From the NCBI GenBank assembly GCA_022769185.1, contig JALEKG010000050.1, positions 1 through 40,764 on the forward strand: DNA of 40,764 bases. Direction: 5' to 3'. Position 1 is the stretch's first letter; every line of letters starts with the position of its first letter. Origin of the DNA: Dorea sp. (GTDB taxonomy: Bacteria; Bacillota; Clostridia; Lachnospirales; Lachnospiraceae). The notes beneath the pieces were generated by a model, which saw nothing but the letters and a program-made list of their open reading frames with translations, was not told the origin of the DNA and searched no databases. This document shows positions 1 through 7,965 of the stretch, piece after piece. A program made the translations under genes and the position numbers.

Positions 1-42
1 CTATTTTGCAACAATCCTCTTCTAATATCTTTCAGGAAACAA

Positions 43-399
43 TTAAGCTAATTTAGCCTTAGCTGTCTCAGCAAGCGCTGCAAATCCTTCTGCATCGTTT
101 ACTGCCATCTCTGCAAGCATCTTTCTGTTGATATCGATATCAGCCAGTTTTAATCCATGCATGAACTTGCTGTAAGACAGACCGTTCATTCTTGCTGCTG
201 CGTTGATACGTGCGATCCATAACTGACGCATCTGACGTTTGCGCTGTTTTCTTCCTGCATAAGAGGAGGTAAGAGCTCTCATAACAGACTGTTTTGCAAC
301 TCTGTACTGTTTCGAACGTGCTCCTCTGTATCCTTTTGCTAACTTTAATGTTCTATTATGTCTTTTTTTAGCGTTTAAGCCGCCTTTAATTCTTGCCAT
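43..399 (-). CDS. rplT: 50S ribosomal protein L20
   Basis: Ribosomal protein L20 binds 23S rRNA early in large-subunit assembly and, in bacteria where it has been studied, represses its own operon by binding the leader mRNA. The 118-residue product has the family's usual length, a very basic N-terminal half (opening [16 protein letters not shown]) and the [13 protein letters not shown] and [10 protein letters not shown] segments typical of L20. The ATG at 399 follows GAAGGAGG with good spacing. It is the last gene of infC-rpmI-rplT on the minus strand, 34 bases after rpmI. No terminator is seen between the stop and the window edge. Identification is secure. Confidence 0.98.
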   Translation of the reverse strand: MARIKGGLNAKKRHNRTLKLAKGYRGARSKQYRVAKQSVMRALTSSYAGRKQRKRQMRQLWIARINAAARMNGLSYSKFMHGLKLADIDINRKMLAEMAVNDAEGFAALAETAKAKLA

Positions 400-433
400 G
401 TCTTATATCCTCCTTCATTTACTGAACCTTATC

Positions 434-631
434 TTAGAGATATGGTAATACTTTCTTCATGTTCTTTACATTTGTTGCATCAGCGATGGTTGACTTTCTA
501 AGATTTCTTTTTCTCTTTGTAGATTTCTTAGTTAAGATATGGCTCTTGTAAGCTTTATTTCTTTTTAATTTTCCTGTACCTGTCTTTTTGAAGCGCTTTG
601 CAGCTGCTCTATTTGTTTTAATTTTTGGCAT
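434..631 (-). CDS. rpmI: 50S ribosomal protein L35
   Basis: Small basic large-subunit protein L35, 65 residues, the normal family length. It opens [20 protein letters not shown], the usual L35 N-terminus, and ends with a KKVLPYL tail. A strong AAGGAGGA ribosome binding site precedes the ATG at 631. It lies between infC and rplT in the order conserved across bacteria and is expected to be controlled with them by the leader upstream of infC. Confidence 0.98.
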   Translation of the reverse strand: MPKIKTNRAAAKRFKKTGTGKLKRNKAYKSHILTKKSTKRKRNLRKSTIADATNVKNMKKVLPYL

Positions 632-663
632 GATATATTCCTCCTTAAAATGTATTTATATTT

Positions 664-1170
664 TTAACGTTTTTCAGTTAAAACCATGCTCATGCTTCTG
701 CCTTCCAGTTTCGCCGGTTTTTCAATCACAGCCACATCCACAAGCATCTGCGCAAAATCATCCAGAATATGCTTGCTCTGCTGCATATGCGCCATCTCAC
801 GGCCTCTGAAACGCAAAGTGACTTTTACTTTATTGCCCTTGCTAATAAATTTTTTCGCATTATTCACTTTTGTATTAAGATCATTTGCCTCAATATTTGG
901 TGAAAGACGCACTTCTTTTACTTCAACGGTCTTCTGCTTTTTCTTTGCCTCTTTCTCCTTTCTTGCAAGCTCATATCTGTACTTTCCGTAATCAATAATC
1001 TTGCAAACAGGTGGCTGAGCCTTTGGAGCAATCTTTACGAGGTCTAATTCTGCTTCCTGAGCAAGTTTCATTGCCTCTTTCGGAGACATAATTCCTAACT
1101 GTTCTCCATTTTCTCCAATCACTCTGATTTCTTTGTCTCTGATCTGCCCGTTAATCATTAATTCGCTAAT
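664..1170 (-). CDS. infC: Translation initiation factor IF-3 (AUU start)
   Basis: IF-3 binds the 30S subunit, prevents premature 50S joining and checks start-codon pairing. The protein has the N-domain (INGQIRDKEIRVIGENGEQLG), the lysine-rich linker (EAKKKQKTVEVKEVRLS) and the C-domain (KVTLRFRGREMAH). The first ATG is at 1158, but no ribosome binding site stands before it. Four codons upstream is ATT (1170-1168), preceded at seven bases by GGGGGTG (1184-1178), so translation most likely starts there and gives 168 residues with N-terminus (M)SELMINGQIRDKE. A rare AUU start is the hallmark of infC and underlies autoregulation, because IF-3 discriminates against it. Starting at AUU is inferred from the ribosome binding site position and family knowledge. 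Confidence 0.96.
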   Translation of the reverse strand: MSELMINGQIRDKEIRVIGENGEQLGIMSPKEAMKLAQEAELDLVKIAPKAQPPVCKIIDYGKYRYELARKEKEAKKKQKTVEVKEVRLSPNIEANDLNTKVNNAKKFISKGNKVKVTLRFRGREMAHMQQSKHILDDFAQMLVDVAVIEKPAKLEGRSMSMVLTEKR

Positions 1171-1184
1171 TGTTGTGCACCCCC

Positions 1185-1347
1185 ATCATAAAATAAAATA
1201 AGTGAATAGTTATGAGACTATCCACTTACATATTTGCATATTAAGACCTATAATAATAAGAATCTTTCTATTCAATATCAAACCATTAGTCACCCAATCG
1301 TGCTACGGTGAGAGTGGATACTCTACTTTGTTTTTCGCCTTACGCGT
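1185..1347 (-). promoter_or_regulatory. L20-type attenuation leader of infC-rpmI-rplT
   Basis: The roughly 160-base untranslated leader contains TATCCACT (minus strand, 1320-1313). This can pair with AGTGGATA in the 5' arm of the terminator stem and so form an alternative antiterminator. The same upstream segment also sits inside a small AGAGT-ATCC-ACTCT hairpin. Mutually exclusive pairing is the expected design of the L20-dependent leader known for the Bacillus infC operon. That L20 is the ligand here is inferred from operon content and was not shown by covariance search. Confidence 0.6.
1189..1227 (-). terminator. Attenuator hairpin in the infC leader
   Basis: On the minus strand an 11-bp stem (AAGTGGATAGT with ACTATTCACTT, one G-U pair) around a 6-base loop is followed by ATTTTATTTTA. 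It ends only five bases before the infC ribosome binding site. A terminator placed between promoter and gene implies transcription attenuation. The upstream leader carries a segment that can pair with the 5' arm (see the leader entry). Confidence 0.75.
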
Positions 1348-1352
1348 CTAAT

Positions 1353-1381
1353 ACTTTATCATATATATTTGCTTCTGTCAA
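1353..1381 (-). promoter_or_regulatory. Promoter of infC operon
   Basis: A perfect TTGACA (minus strand 1381-1376), a 17-base spacer and an extended -10 (TGA-TAAAGT, -10 at 1358-1353) form a good sigma-A promoter. It gives a transcript start near 1346, about 175 bases before the infC start codon. Confidence 0.65.
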
Positions 1382-1437
1382 TATATATTTTCATTTTTTA
1401 ATCTATTACAATTCGTCTCCGCTTCTGCTGCATAAAC

Positions 1438-1950
1438 CTAGTTGGTACTGCCAAATCCTCCGTTACGAACCGCAGTGACATCATCATCCATCGTAATTCC
1501 ATATTCCACAAAGATTCCCTGCATAAAGCCTGTACCTGCAGCGATTTCTACTGTTTTTCCTTCATTAGAATCATTGGTAATCTTTGCAAAAATATGTCCT
1601 TCATTGTCAGAATAAAAATAATCACTGTCAATAATACCTACCGTATTGTTCAGCTGCAAACGGTATTTAAATCCCAGTCCGCTTCTTGGATAGCATTTCA
1701 GCACCCAGTCCGGTTCCATCTCTACACGAATTCCGGTTGGAATCTTCAACGTCTTTCCAGGTTCCAGTGTAATGGATACCGGTGCATAAAAATCATATCC
1801 TGCGGAACCTGTTGTAGCACGCTTCGGCAATTGAATTCCTTCATAGATCTTACGTAATTCCTGCTCTTCTGTCACACCAAAAGCATCCGCAGCTCCTTCC
1901 CGGAATTGTTCAAAACTTACTTTATAAAATTGTGCAACTCTTTTCGCCAT
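1438..1950 (-). CDS. dut: dUTP diphosphatase
   Basis: Hydrolyses dUTP to dUMP and diphosphate, keeping uracil out of DNA and supplying thymidylate synthesis. The trimeric dUTPase motifs are visible: TTGSAGYDFYA (motif I), PRSGLGFKYRL (motif II), NNTVGIIDSDY (motif III) and a C-terminal glycine-rich RNGGFGSTN (motif V). At 170 residues it is longer than minimal dUTPases because of about 45 N-terminal residues before motif I (MAKRVAQFYKVSFEQF). The ATG at 1950 follows AAGGAAGGA. It has its own promoter, so its position after trpZ need not mean co-expression. No clear terminator separates it from the infC promoter region. Confidence 0.9.
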   Translation of the reverse strand: MAKRVAQFYKVSFEQFREGAADAFGVTEEQELRKIYEGIQLPKRATTGSAGYDFYAPVSITLEPGKTLKIPTGIRVEMEPDWVLKCYPRSGLGFKYRLQLNNTVGIIDSDYFYSDNEGHIFAKITNDSNEGKTVEIAAGTGFMQGIFVEYGITMDDDVTAVRNGGFGSTN

Positions 1951-1995
1951 GTAAATCTGTCCTTCCTTAGATTGATTACCCTGTCATGAGTATTT

Positions 1996-2025
1996 ATAAT
2001 ATCATTCACAGATTCACTCCGTCAA
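1996..2025 (-). promoter_or_regulatory. Promoter of dut
   Basis: TTGACG (minus strand 2025-2020), an 18-base spacer and TGA-TATTAT (-10 at 2001-1996) fit an extended -10 sigma-A promoter in the gap between trpZ and dut. Confidence 0.55.
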
Positions 2026-2037
2026 TACCAAAACATA

Positions 2038-2856
2038 TTAATTAGAGGATAAAAGAATCCGATCATTGTCTAAGCACTTTCCGGCATTCTGTGCAAACTG
2101 ATCCAGAAGATCATCCACAGTCATATTCTTCCGTTCTTCCCCGGAAACGTCCAGAATGATATTTCCAGAATCCATCATTAGCGTCCGATTACCAAGTTCC
2201 AGAGCCTGATGCATGTTATGGGTAACCATCAGACAAGTAATCTGATGCTCAGCCACGATATCTTTCGTCAGCTGCAATACCTTTTCCGCAGTTGCCGGAT
2301 CAAGTGCTGCTGTATGTTCATCCAAAAGCAGTATTTTCGGTGTGACGATCGTTGCCATCAATAATGTAAGGGCCTGTCTTTGACCACCTGAGAGCAGACC
2401 AACCGGCTGCTTCATTCTGTCCTCCAGTCCCATGTCCAATAGCGCAAGTTTTTCACGAAATTTTTTCTTATCGGCAGAATTGATCCGACTGAAATATGCA
2501 TTTTTCGAAGTAGAAGAACGCAGATATGCCAGCGCCATATTCTCTTCAATCGTCATATGCGGCGCTGTTCCTTTTAACGGATCCTGAAAAAGATGTCCGA
2601 TCACCTTACTTCGAACATACTCTTTCTGATAAGTAATATCTTCTCCGTCTAATAAAATCAATCCTTCATCCGCAAGAAATACACCGGTTATCGCATTAAA
2701 AAGTGTAGATTTTCCCGCTCCATTACTTCCAACGATGGTTGCAAAATCTCCTCTTTTTAACTCAAGATTCACACCTTTCAAGGCCGTTTTCTCATTTACT
2801 GTTCCAGGATTGAAGGTCTTTGACACATTTTTCATAATCAGCATATTTTCACTCAT
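2038..2856 (-). CDS. trpZ: ABC transporter ATPase, tryptophan-type (TrpZ)
   Basis: ATPase subunit of the importer encoded with the next two genes. Walker A is GSNGAGKST (residues 43-51), the ABC signature LLSGGQRQ, and Walker B ILLLDEHTAALDP, followed by the switch histidine in VTHNMHQAL. The 272-residue length is normal. Its ATG overlaps the permease stop by one base (TAATG), indicating translational coupling. The family alone (substrate-binding proteins of the ABC_sub_bind type with a branched-chain-like permease) does not tell the substrate. Tryptophan is inferred from the UGG-specifier T-box upstream of the operon, which matches the trpXYZ systems described in Firmicutes. Confidence 0.85.
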   Translation of the reverse strand: MSENMLIMKNVSKTFNPGTVNEKTALKGVNLELKRGDFATIVGSNGAGKSTLFNAITGVFLADEGLILLDGEDITYQKEYVRSKVIGHLFQDPLKGTAPHMTIEENMALAYLRSSTSKNAYFSRINSADKKKFREKLALLDMGLEDRMKQPVGLLSGGQRQALTLLMATIVTPKILLLDEHTAALDPATAEKVLQLTKDIVAEHQITCLMVTHNMHQALELGNRTLMMDSGNIILDVSGEERKNMTVDDLLDQFAQNAGKCLDNDRILLSSN

Positions 2857-3824
2857 TACTTCTGACCTTCCTTTCCTTCTTTCTCCTGGGCAAGAATCTC
2901 ATCAATATAACGCTGATTCTTCACTCTTGCCACCCTTTTCGACTGATACAGCCGGAACTGTTTTTTCAAATATGGAAGACCGATTGCCACAGCTACAATA
3001 ATCGCAGATACCAGTTTCAACGCTTCCGGCGGCACATCAAACCTGAGCGCTATCGCAACGATAAAACGATACAGACAGCTTCCCAGCACAACTCCCAGAA
3101 TCCGGCACAAAATCGATCCCTTTCCAATCAATGTCTCTCCGATAATCAGACTTGCCAATGCAATCGTCACCATTCCGGTTCCCAGATTGATATCACAAGA
3201 CTTCTGGTACTGTGCCAGAAGTCCGCCGGAAAGACCGGTAAGTGAATTGGATAAACAAAGCCCGATCGTGATCATCAATTTCGTATTGATGCTGGAAGCT
3301 CGCACCATATCCGGATTATCTCCAGTTGCTCTGATTGAAAGTCCAAGCCGTGTATTCAAGAACAGAGATACCAGAACTCCGACTACTATCACAATCAGCG
3401 CTACAACGATCAGTGTATGCCAGCCTCCTCCAATCTTCTCTTTCGCCCATGTAAAAATAGAATCACATCCAAAAAGATTCAGGTTAGAGGCAAATCCCAT
3501 CGCCGCTATGTTAATCGTATATAAACCTGTATTAACGATAATGCCGGCTAGAATGGATTCAATTCCCATTTTCGTCTGTAAAAACGCAGTCACAAAACCT
3601 GACACAGCCCCCGCACCCATTGCTGCGAACAATCCTAAAACCGGATGTCCCGCAATCGTCAATGTCGCACAGACTGCACACCCCAGTGTAAAGCAGCCAT
3701 CCGTGGACAGATCTGCAATATTCAATATAGTAAATGAAATAAATAATGCAAGTGCAACCAGCGAGTAGATGAATCCAAGCTCCAAAGCGCTCTGCACAAT
3801 CGACAATGTAATAATTGAACCCAT
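2856..3824 (-). CDS. trpY: ABC transporter permease, tryptophan-type (TrpY)
   Basis: Integral-membrane subunit of the importer, 322 residues with about eight or nine hydrophobic helices and a basic cytoplasmic C-terminus (LYQSKRVARVKNQRY). It resembles the branched-chain amino-acid/ribose permease superfamily (LNIADLSTDGCFTLGCAV near the N-terminus, then the IRATGDNPDMVRAS cytoplasmic loop that contacts the ATPase). It starts 28 bases after the binding-protein gene and overlaps the ATPase gene by one base. Substrate assignment rests on the T-box, as for the ATPase. Confidence 0.85.
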   Translation of the reverse strand: MGSIITLSIVQSALELGFIYSLVALALFISFTILNIADLSTDGCFTLGCAVCATLTIAGHPVLGLFAAMGAGAVSGFVTAFLQTKMGIESILAGIIVNTGLYTINIAAMGFASNLNLFGCDSIFTWAKEKIGGGWHTLIVVALIVIVVGVLVSLFLNTRLGLSIRATGDNPDMVRASSINTKLMITIGLCLSNSLTGLSGGLLAQYQKSCDINLGTGMVTIALASLIIGETLIGKGSILCRILGVVLGSCLYRFIVAIALRFDVPPEALKLVSAIIVAVAIGLPYLKKQFRLYQSKRVARVKNQRYIDEILAQEKEGKEGQK

Positions 3825-3852
3825 AATAACCTCTATCTTCTTATTTTATCCT

Positions 3853-4911
3853 TTATTCAAATTCTTTTGCAGTAACAGTTTCTATTACTTCAGAGCCGAG
3901 ATTTTTGAACACATTAACATCAATTCCAACCGCTTCTGCAGTTTCTGTATTAATCGTAATGATACCATCCTCAAGAGTCTCAACTGGCATCTCAGCCGGA
4001 TTCTTTCCATCTACAAGGATCTCAACTGCCATATCAGCAGTTACGGTTCCAAGATTCTCATAATTCACTCCATATCCAAGGAATGCACCATTCAATGCAA
4101 ATGAATCCGCTCCTGTATAATGTGGAATCTTAGCATCTGTAAATTTTTCAAAGATAGAAAGCTCTGCTGTCATAACCGTATTATCCTGCGGAGTGAATAC
4201 TGCGTCCACGCCTTCTGCTACCAATGAATCTGCTGCAGCCTGAATTTCTGCAGCTGTTGTTCCTGTCTTCTCCACATAGTCCAGACCGTGCTCCTCGCAG
4301 AAGGCAATGGCATCTTCAATAGAACCGATAGAAGAGTCCTGACTCTTATCATATAAAAGACCAATCTTCTTGGCATCCGGATTTGCTGTAAGAACCAGAT
4401 TCAAGATTGCTTCCGTATCAATTGCATCAGAAGTTCCTGTAATATTAGAACCAGGAGCTTCATTATCTTCTACTAATCCAGCACCAACCGGATCTGATAC
4501 TGCTGAAAATACCACCGGAATCTGATTATCTTCTGTCGCAGACTGCATCACCATAGCTGTCGGAGTTGCTATCGGAATAATAATATCTACTTCATCTGCT
4601 ACTAAATCCGCTGCAATCTGGTTCATAACAGTAGAATCTGCCTGACCATTAAATGTATAATCTGCATAATCGAAGGTTACACCCAGTTCTTCACCCTTTG
4701 CATCCAGCTCAGCTTCAATTGCTTTCTCAATCTGATTCAAAGAAGCATCATCTACATACTGTACAATCCCTACTTTATATGTTGTATTCTCTGTTTTTGC
4801 CTCATCTGTCCCCTGCGTGGTGTCCTGATCTGAGCCAGAACTTCCACATCCTGCCATCATTGTCGCTGCCATTGCTACTGTTAATAATCCTGCTAATACT
4901 TTCTTTTTCAT
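3853..4911 (-). CDS. trpX: Tryptophan-type ABC substrate-binding lipoprotein (TrpX)
   Basis: Extracellular solute-binding lipoprotein, 352 residues. A lysine-rich signal peptide (MKKKVLAGLLTVAMAATM) ends in the lipobox MAGC, so Cys22 should be lipidated. An acidic linker follows, then a two-lobed periplasmic-binding-protein fold (YKVGIVQYVDDASLNQIEKA; PIATPTAMVMQSA; IPVVFSAVSDPVGAGLV). The family is ABC_sub_bind. The ATG at 4911 follows AAGGAG. It is the first gene of the operon, directly downstream of the Trp T-box terminator, so premature termination controls all three transporter genes. Confidence 0.88.
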   Translation of the reverse strand: MKKKVLAGLLTVAMAATMMAGCGSSGSDQDTTQGTDEAKTENTTYKVGIVQYVDDASLNQIEKAIEAELDAKGEELGVTFDYADYTFNGQADSTVMNQIAADLVADEVDIIIPIATPTAMVMQSATEDNQIPVVFSAVSDPVGAGLVEDNEAPGSNITGTSDAIDTEAILNLVLTANPDAKKIGLLYDKSQDSSIGSIEDAIAFCEEHGLDYVEKTGTTAAEIQAAADSLVAEGVDAVFTPQDNTVMTAELSIFEKFTDAKIPHYTGADSFALNGAFLGYGVNYENLGTVTADMAVEILVDGKNPAEMPVETLEDGIITINTETAEAVGIDVNVFKNLGSEVIETVTAKEFE

Positions 4912-4985
4912 TGTCTTATTCTCCTTTTTTTGAAAATTTACTCTTGCTGTTAGGAGAGAAATCTGTGGATCACAGTACCTGCTTC

Positions 4986-5024
4986 AAAAAGAAAACCGCC
5001 TCAAACCATATAGTTTGAGGCGGT
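4986..5024 (-). terminator. Terminator of the Trp T-box
   Basis: A perfect 12-bp stem, ACCGCCTCAAAC with GTTTGAGGCGGT, around a 6-base loop, followed on the minus strand by TTTTCTTTTTG. Part of it competes with the T-box antiterminator. Confidence 0.9.
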
Positions 5025-5267
5025 AATAATATCTTATTATCGCGGTACCACTCAAATTGACAAATCGTCCACTTTCTCATGTACTAACATACACTCCTGA
5101 TTGATAACGGGTTCGGTTCCCGACAAACCATACTCTCTGAAGATTTCCGGCTGCCCTCAAAAGTCCATTCACTTATCTACTTCATACGGCAATCTCACCA
5201 TCAGCCGCTCTCTTTGATGTCGTTTGATAAACTACTTCTCTTTCTCAACGGTTTCATTTTATTTATA
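4986..5267 (-). promoter_or_regulatory. T-box leader, Trp specifier (UGG)
   Basis: On the minus strand this leader has the GAGTGGTACCGCG T-box element (5053-5041) and a stem I beginning near GAGAAAGAGAAGTAG. The specifier region reads GTGAA-TGG-AC, with TGG at 5167-5165, the Trp codon followed by the conserved A. The UGGU bulge would pair with a purine discriminator, as tRNA-Trp has. Uncharged tRNA-Trp should stabilise the antiterminator and allow expression of the transporter operon. Confidence 0.9.
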
Positions 5268-5273
5268 AACATA

Positions 5274-5302
5274 ACTTTAATCCAATCAAATACATTTGTC
5301 AA
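5274..5302 (-). promoter_or_regulatory. Promoter of the trpXYZ T-box operon
   Basis: TTGACA (5302-5297), a 17-base spacer and TAAAGT (5279-5274) on the minus strand, just upstream of T-box stem I. Confidence 0.65.
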
Positions 5303-5458
5303 GTTAAAGTTTTATATTTTATTTTACATTGTTCCTTCATTTCTCCTGTCATTTTCCGATTTTCCTTGAAAATTCATCTGTTTCATGGCATAATCTTCTG
5401 CATAGAACACACTATCACTATTGGAATGTTCTTATTATATTGAGGAGGTTTATTTAAC

Positions 5459-6817
5459 ATGCAACAGGAAAGAAGTAATTTCACCAACAAACTGGGGTTT
5501 GTTCTGGCTGCTGCAGGGTCTGCGGTAGGACTTGGTAATATCTGGAGATTTCCTTACCTTGCCGCAAAATATGGCGGAGGAACATTTCTTCTGATCTATC
5601 TGATTCTTGCGGTCACCTTTGGGTTCAGTCTTATGATTGCTGAGATCTCGATTGGCCGAAAAACCGGACTGAGCGCGATCGGTGCATTCAAATCACTGGA
5701 TAAACGCTTTGGATTTCTGGGGATCCTGGCTTCAGCTGTTCCGATCATCATTTTCCCTTACTATTCCGTAATTGGCGGCTGGGTCTTAAAGTACTTTGCC
5801 GTATTTATCAGTGGAGGGGTTTCTTCAGCAGCAGGAGATGATTATTTTACCACTTTTATCAGCGGAACCTTTGAACCGCTGGTATGGTTTTTCTTATTTT
5901 TAGGTGCAACTGCAGTGATCGTATTGCTCGGTGTTGAAAAAGGAATCGAAAAAGTAAGTAAAGTATTGATGCCACTTCTCGTAATCCTGACTTTATTCGT
6001 CGCAATCTACGGGCTCACAGTCGACGGCGCTATGGACGGCCTTGCTTATTATCTGATGCCTCATATGTCAGATGTATCCGCTAAGACAATCCTTGCGGCA
6101 ATGGGACAGCTGTTTTATTCTATGTCTCTTGCCATGGGTATCATGATTACATATGGTTCTTATATGAAAAAAGAAAACAATCTGGAGAGTTCTGTCAGAC
6201 AGATTGAAATCTTTGATACAGGTGTTGCTTTTCTTGCAGGCCTGATGATCATCCCAGCAGTATTTGCATTCTCTGGCGGAGACCCGGATACCCTCAGTGC
6301 AGGCCCAGGTTTAATGTTTATGACACTGCCTAAAGTATTCAACAGTATGAGATTCGGAAGTGTGATTGGAACCTTATTCTTTATTCTGGTATTCTTTGCA
6401 GCACTTACATCTGCGATCTCATTGATGGAAACTATCGTTTCCATTATCATGGATAAGTTAAACTGGACCCGTCGAAAATCCTGTATCTTTGTTTTTATCC
6501 TGGCATTGATCATGGGTATCCCATCCTCTCTTGGATTTGGTCCATTAGGTTTCATAAGCTGGATGGGTATGTCTGTTCTGGATATTATGGATTTCATCAG
6601 TAATAGTGTACTGATGCCAATCGTGGCATTTTTCACCTGCATTTTCGTAGGATTTATCATAAAGCCAAAATCTATTGTTGAGGAAGTACAAGAAGGAAAC
6701 GTAACATTCAAATCTGAGAAAATGTTTACAGTTATCATCAAATGGATCGCACCAATCTTCCTGGTACTGATCCTTGCAAGTTCTGTAGCAAGTGCACTTG
6801 GAATCTTCACAATATAA
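5459..6817 (+). CDS. Na+-dependent amino-acid symporter, NSS (SNF) family
   Basis: Neurotransmitter:sodium symporter family protein (LeuT/TnaT type), 452 residues with eleven or so membrane helices. The family hallmark is at the N-terminus: GFVLAAAGSAVGLGNIWRFPY, an unwound TM1 that binds Na+ and substrate, then KYGGGTFLLIYL. It imports an amino acid with Na+; bacterial members studied take up Leu, Trp, Tyr or Met, and the substrate here cannot be read from sequence. ATG at 5459 follows TTGAGGAGG with a ten-base gap. It is a single gene transcribed divergently from the Trp T-box operon, so a Trp/aromatic role is possible but only suggested by the neighbour. Confidence 0.9.
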   Translation: MQQERSNFTNKLGFVLAAAGSAVGLGNIWRFPYLAAKYGGGTFLLIYLILAVTFGFSLMIAEISIGRKTGLSAIGAFKSLDKRFGFLGILASAVPIIIFPYYSVIGGWVLKYFAVFISGGVSSAAGDDYFTTFISGTFEPLVWFFLFLGATAVIVLLGVEKGIEKVSKVLMPLLVILTLFVAIYGLTVDGAMDGLAYYLMPHMSDVSAKTILAAMGQLFYSMSLAMGIMITYGSYMKKENNLESSVRQIEIFDTGVAFLAGLMIIPAVFAFSGGDPDTLSAGPGLMFMTLPKVFNSMRFGSVIGTLFFILVFFAALTSAISLMETIVSIIMDKLNWTRRKSCIFVFILALIMGIPSSLGFGPLGFISWMGMSVLDIMDFISNSVLMPIVAFFTCIFVGFIIKPKSIVEEVQEGNVTFKSEKMFTVIIKWIAPIFLVLILASSVASALGIFTI

Positions 6818-6871
6818 GATTCTAAAACATTCAACTTGTCAACAACAGTTTTCTTTACATATTTAAGAATC

Positions 6872-6907
6872 AAAATGGGAGAAGCATATCTTTGCTCCTC
6901 CCATTTT
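6872..6907 (+). terminator. Terminator after the NSS symporter gene
   Basis: AAAATGGGAG (6872-6881) pairs with CTCCCATTTT (6898-6907), with a further AGC/GCT pairing inside the loop. A T-rich run follows. The symmetrical A/T flanks mean it can work on both strands, ending the decayed minus-strand transcript as well. Confidence 0.75.
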
Positions 6908-7006
6908 AATTCTTCTATTCCTTCTACCGCTTGATACTGGAGACATCCCACTCTTACAGCCGGCCAGAGTTCTTTCATTTCTTTATCTATTGTAAGTTTT
7001 TTCCAT
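6878..7006 (-). pseudogene. Decayed fragment of a B3/B4-domain protein
   Basis: Read on the minus strand, an ATG at 7006 after AGGAAGTGG opens MEKTYNR and stops at once. If one A is removed from the A6 run just after the start, the frame continues MEKLTIDKEMKELWPAVRV and then GCLQYQAVEGIEELKWEEQ. This resembles the N-terminus of small B3/B4 (PheT-like tRNA-binding) domain proteins. The similarity fades near 6900 where the terminator begins, so the rest of the gene is lost. It lies 57 bases after degV. Both the frameshift and the truncation argue for a remnant. The family call is from memory of the N-terminal pattern and is uncertain. Confidence 0.4.
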
Positions 7007-7062
7007 TACAACCACTTCCTGCTGCTTTTCTCTAATCTCATTATAGTAATCTCGTAATGCCG

Positions 7063-7926
7063 TTACCGATGATTTCCCATGCAGACAACTGCCAAGATAC
7101 CCGGACCAGTATGACCACCGATTACCGTTCCAACATTGTTGATCAAGATCTTCTCTACACCCATCTTTTCACGCACGAGATCAGCCACATATTCCGCATC
7201 CTTCAGGCAATCCCCATGTGGAATCATGACGATATCATTCTCTACTCCTTCTGATGCTTCTATTGCCAGATCCACAAGTTTACTCAATGCCTTCTTACGT
7301 CCTCTTTCTTTTCGGATAATCTCAAGTTTTCCCTCATTATCCAGATAAATGATCGGTTTTATCTGTACCATGGTTCCCAGGACTGCAGATGTCTTAGAAA
7401 TGCGTCCCCCCTTCTGCAAATGATTCAGATCATCTACCATAAAGAAATGACACACTTTTAATTTATTATCTTCCACCCATTGTGCAACTTCTTCCAGCGT
7501 TTTTCCCTCTTTTTGAAGTTCAAAAGCTTTATAGTCTATCATACCTTCTCCAAGGCTTGCACACAACGTATCTACTACAACAATCTTTCTTTCCGGATAT
7601 TTTTCCCGCAGTTCTTCTGCTGCAATACACATACTATTATATGTACCACTTAATCTGGAAGAAAAAGCCAGATGCAGGATATCTTTTCCTTCTTTCAGAA
7701 TCGGCTCCATTACTTTCATTGCCTCATCCGGATTTACCTGAGATGTTACCGCCATCTCACCATTTCTTAATCTCCCATAAAAATCTTCTGCGGACAGATC
7801 AAACATATCACGATATGTTTCTTCACCAATCGTGCATTTTAATGGTATCACGGGAATATTACGCTCCATGACCCAATCTTTTGGCAGGTCGGATGTACTG
7901 TTAATTGTAATTACATAATCGTTCAT
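7063..7926 (-). CDS. DegV family (fatty-acid-binding) protein
   Basis: DegV/FakB family protein, 287 residues. Family members bind a fatty acid in a cleft between two domains; FakB proteins present exogenous fatty acids to the kinase FakA. Features include an N-terminal ITINSTSDLP segment, the conserved TSQVNPDEAMKVMEPIL region, LAFSSRLSGTYNS and the glycine-rich C-terminal NNVGTVIGGHTGPGILAVV. ATG at 7926 follows GAGGAGGA. It is 39 bases downstream of the MATE gene and probably in the same transcript. No fakA is present in the window, so a role in phospholipid synthesis is inferred only from the family. Confidence 0.9.
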   Translation of the reverse strand: MNDYVITINSTSDLPKDWVMERNIPVIPLKCTIGEETYRDMFDLSAEDFYGRLRNGEMAVTSQVNPDEAMKVMEPILKEGKDILHLAFSSRLSGTYNSMCIAAEELREKYPERKIVVVDTLCASLGEGMIDYKAFELQKEGKTLEEVAQWVEDNKLKVCHFFMVDDLNHLQKGGRISKTSAVLGTMVQIKPIIYLDNEGKLEIIRKERGRKKALSKLVDLAIEASEGVENDIVMIPHGDCLKDAEYVADLVREKMGVEKILINNVGTVIGGHTGPGILAVVCMGNHR

Positions 7927-7965
7927 ATTTTATTCCTCCTCATTCAAACCCATCTTACCATCTCT

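Noticed and set aside
6160-6978. A 272-codon open frame on the minus strand opposite the NSS symporter
   Set aside because: Most of it is the antisense of a clearly coding membrane-protein gene; only its first part beyond 6878 looks like real, decayed coding sequence.
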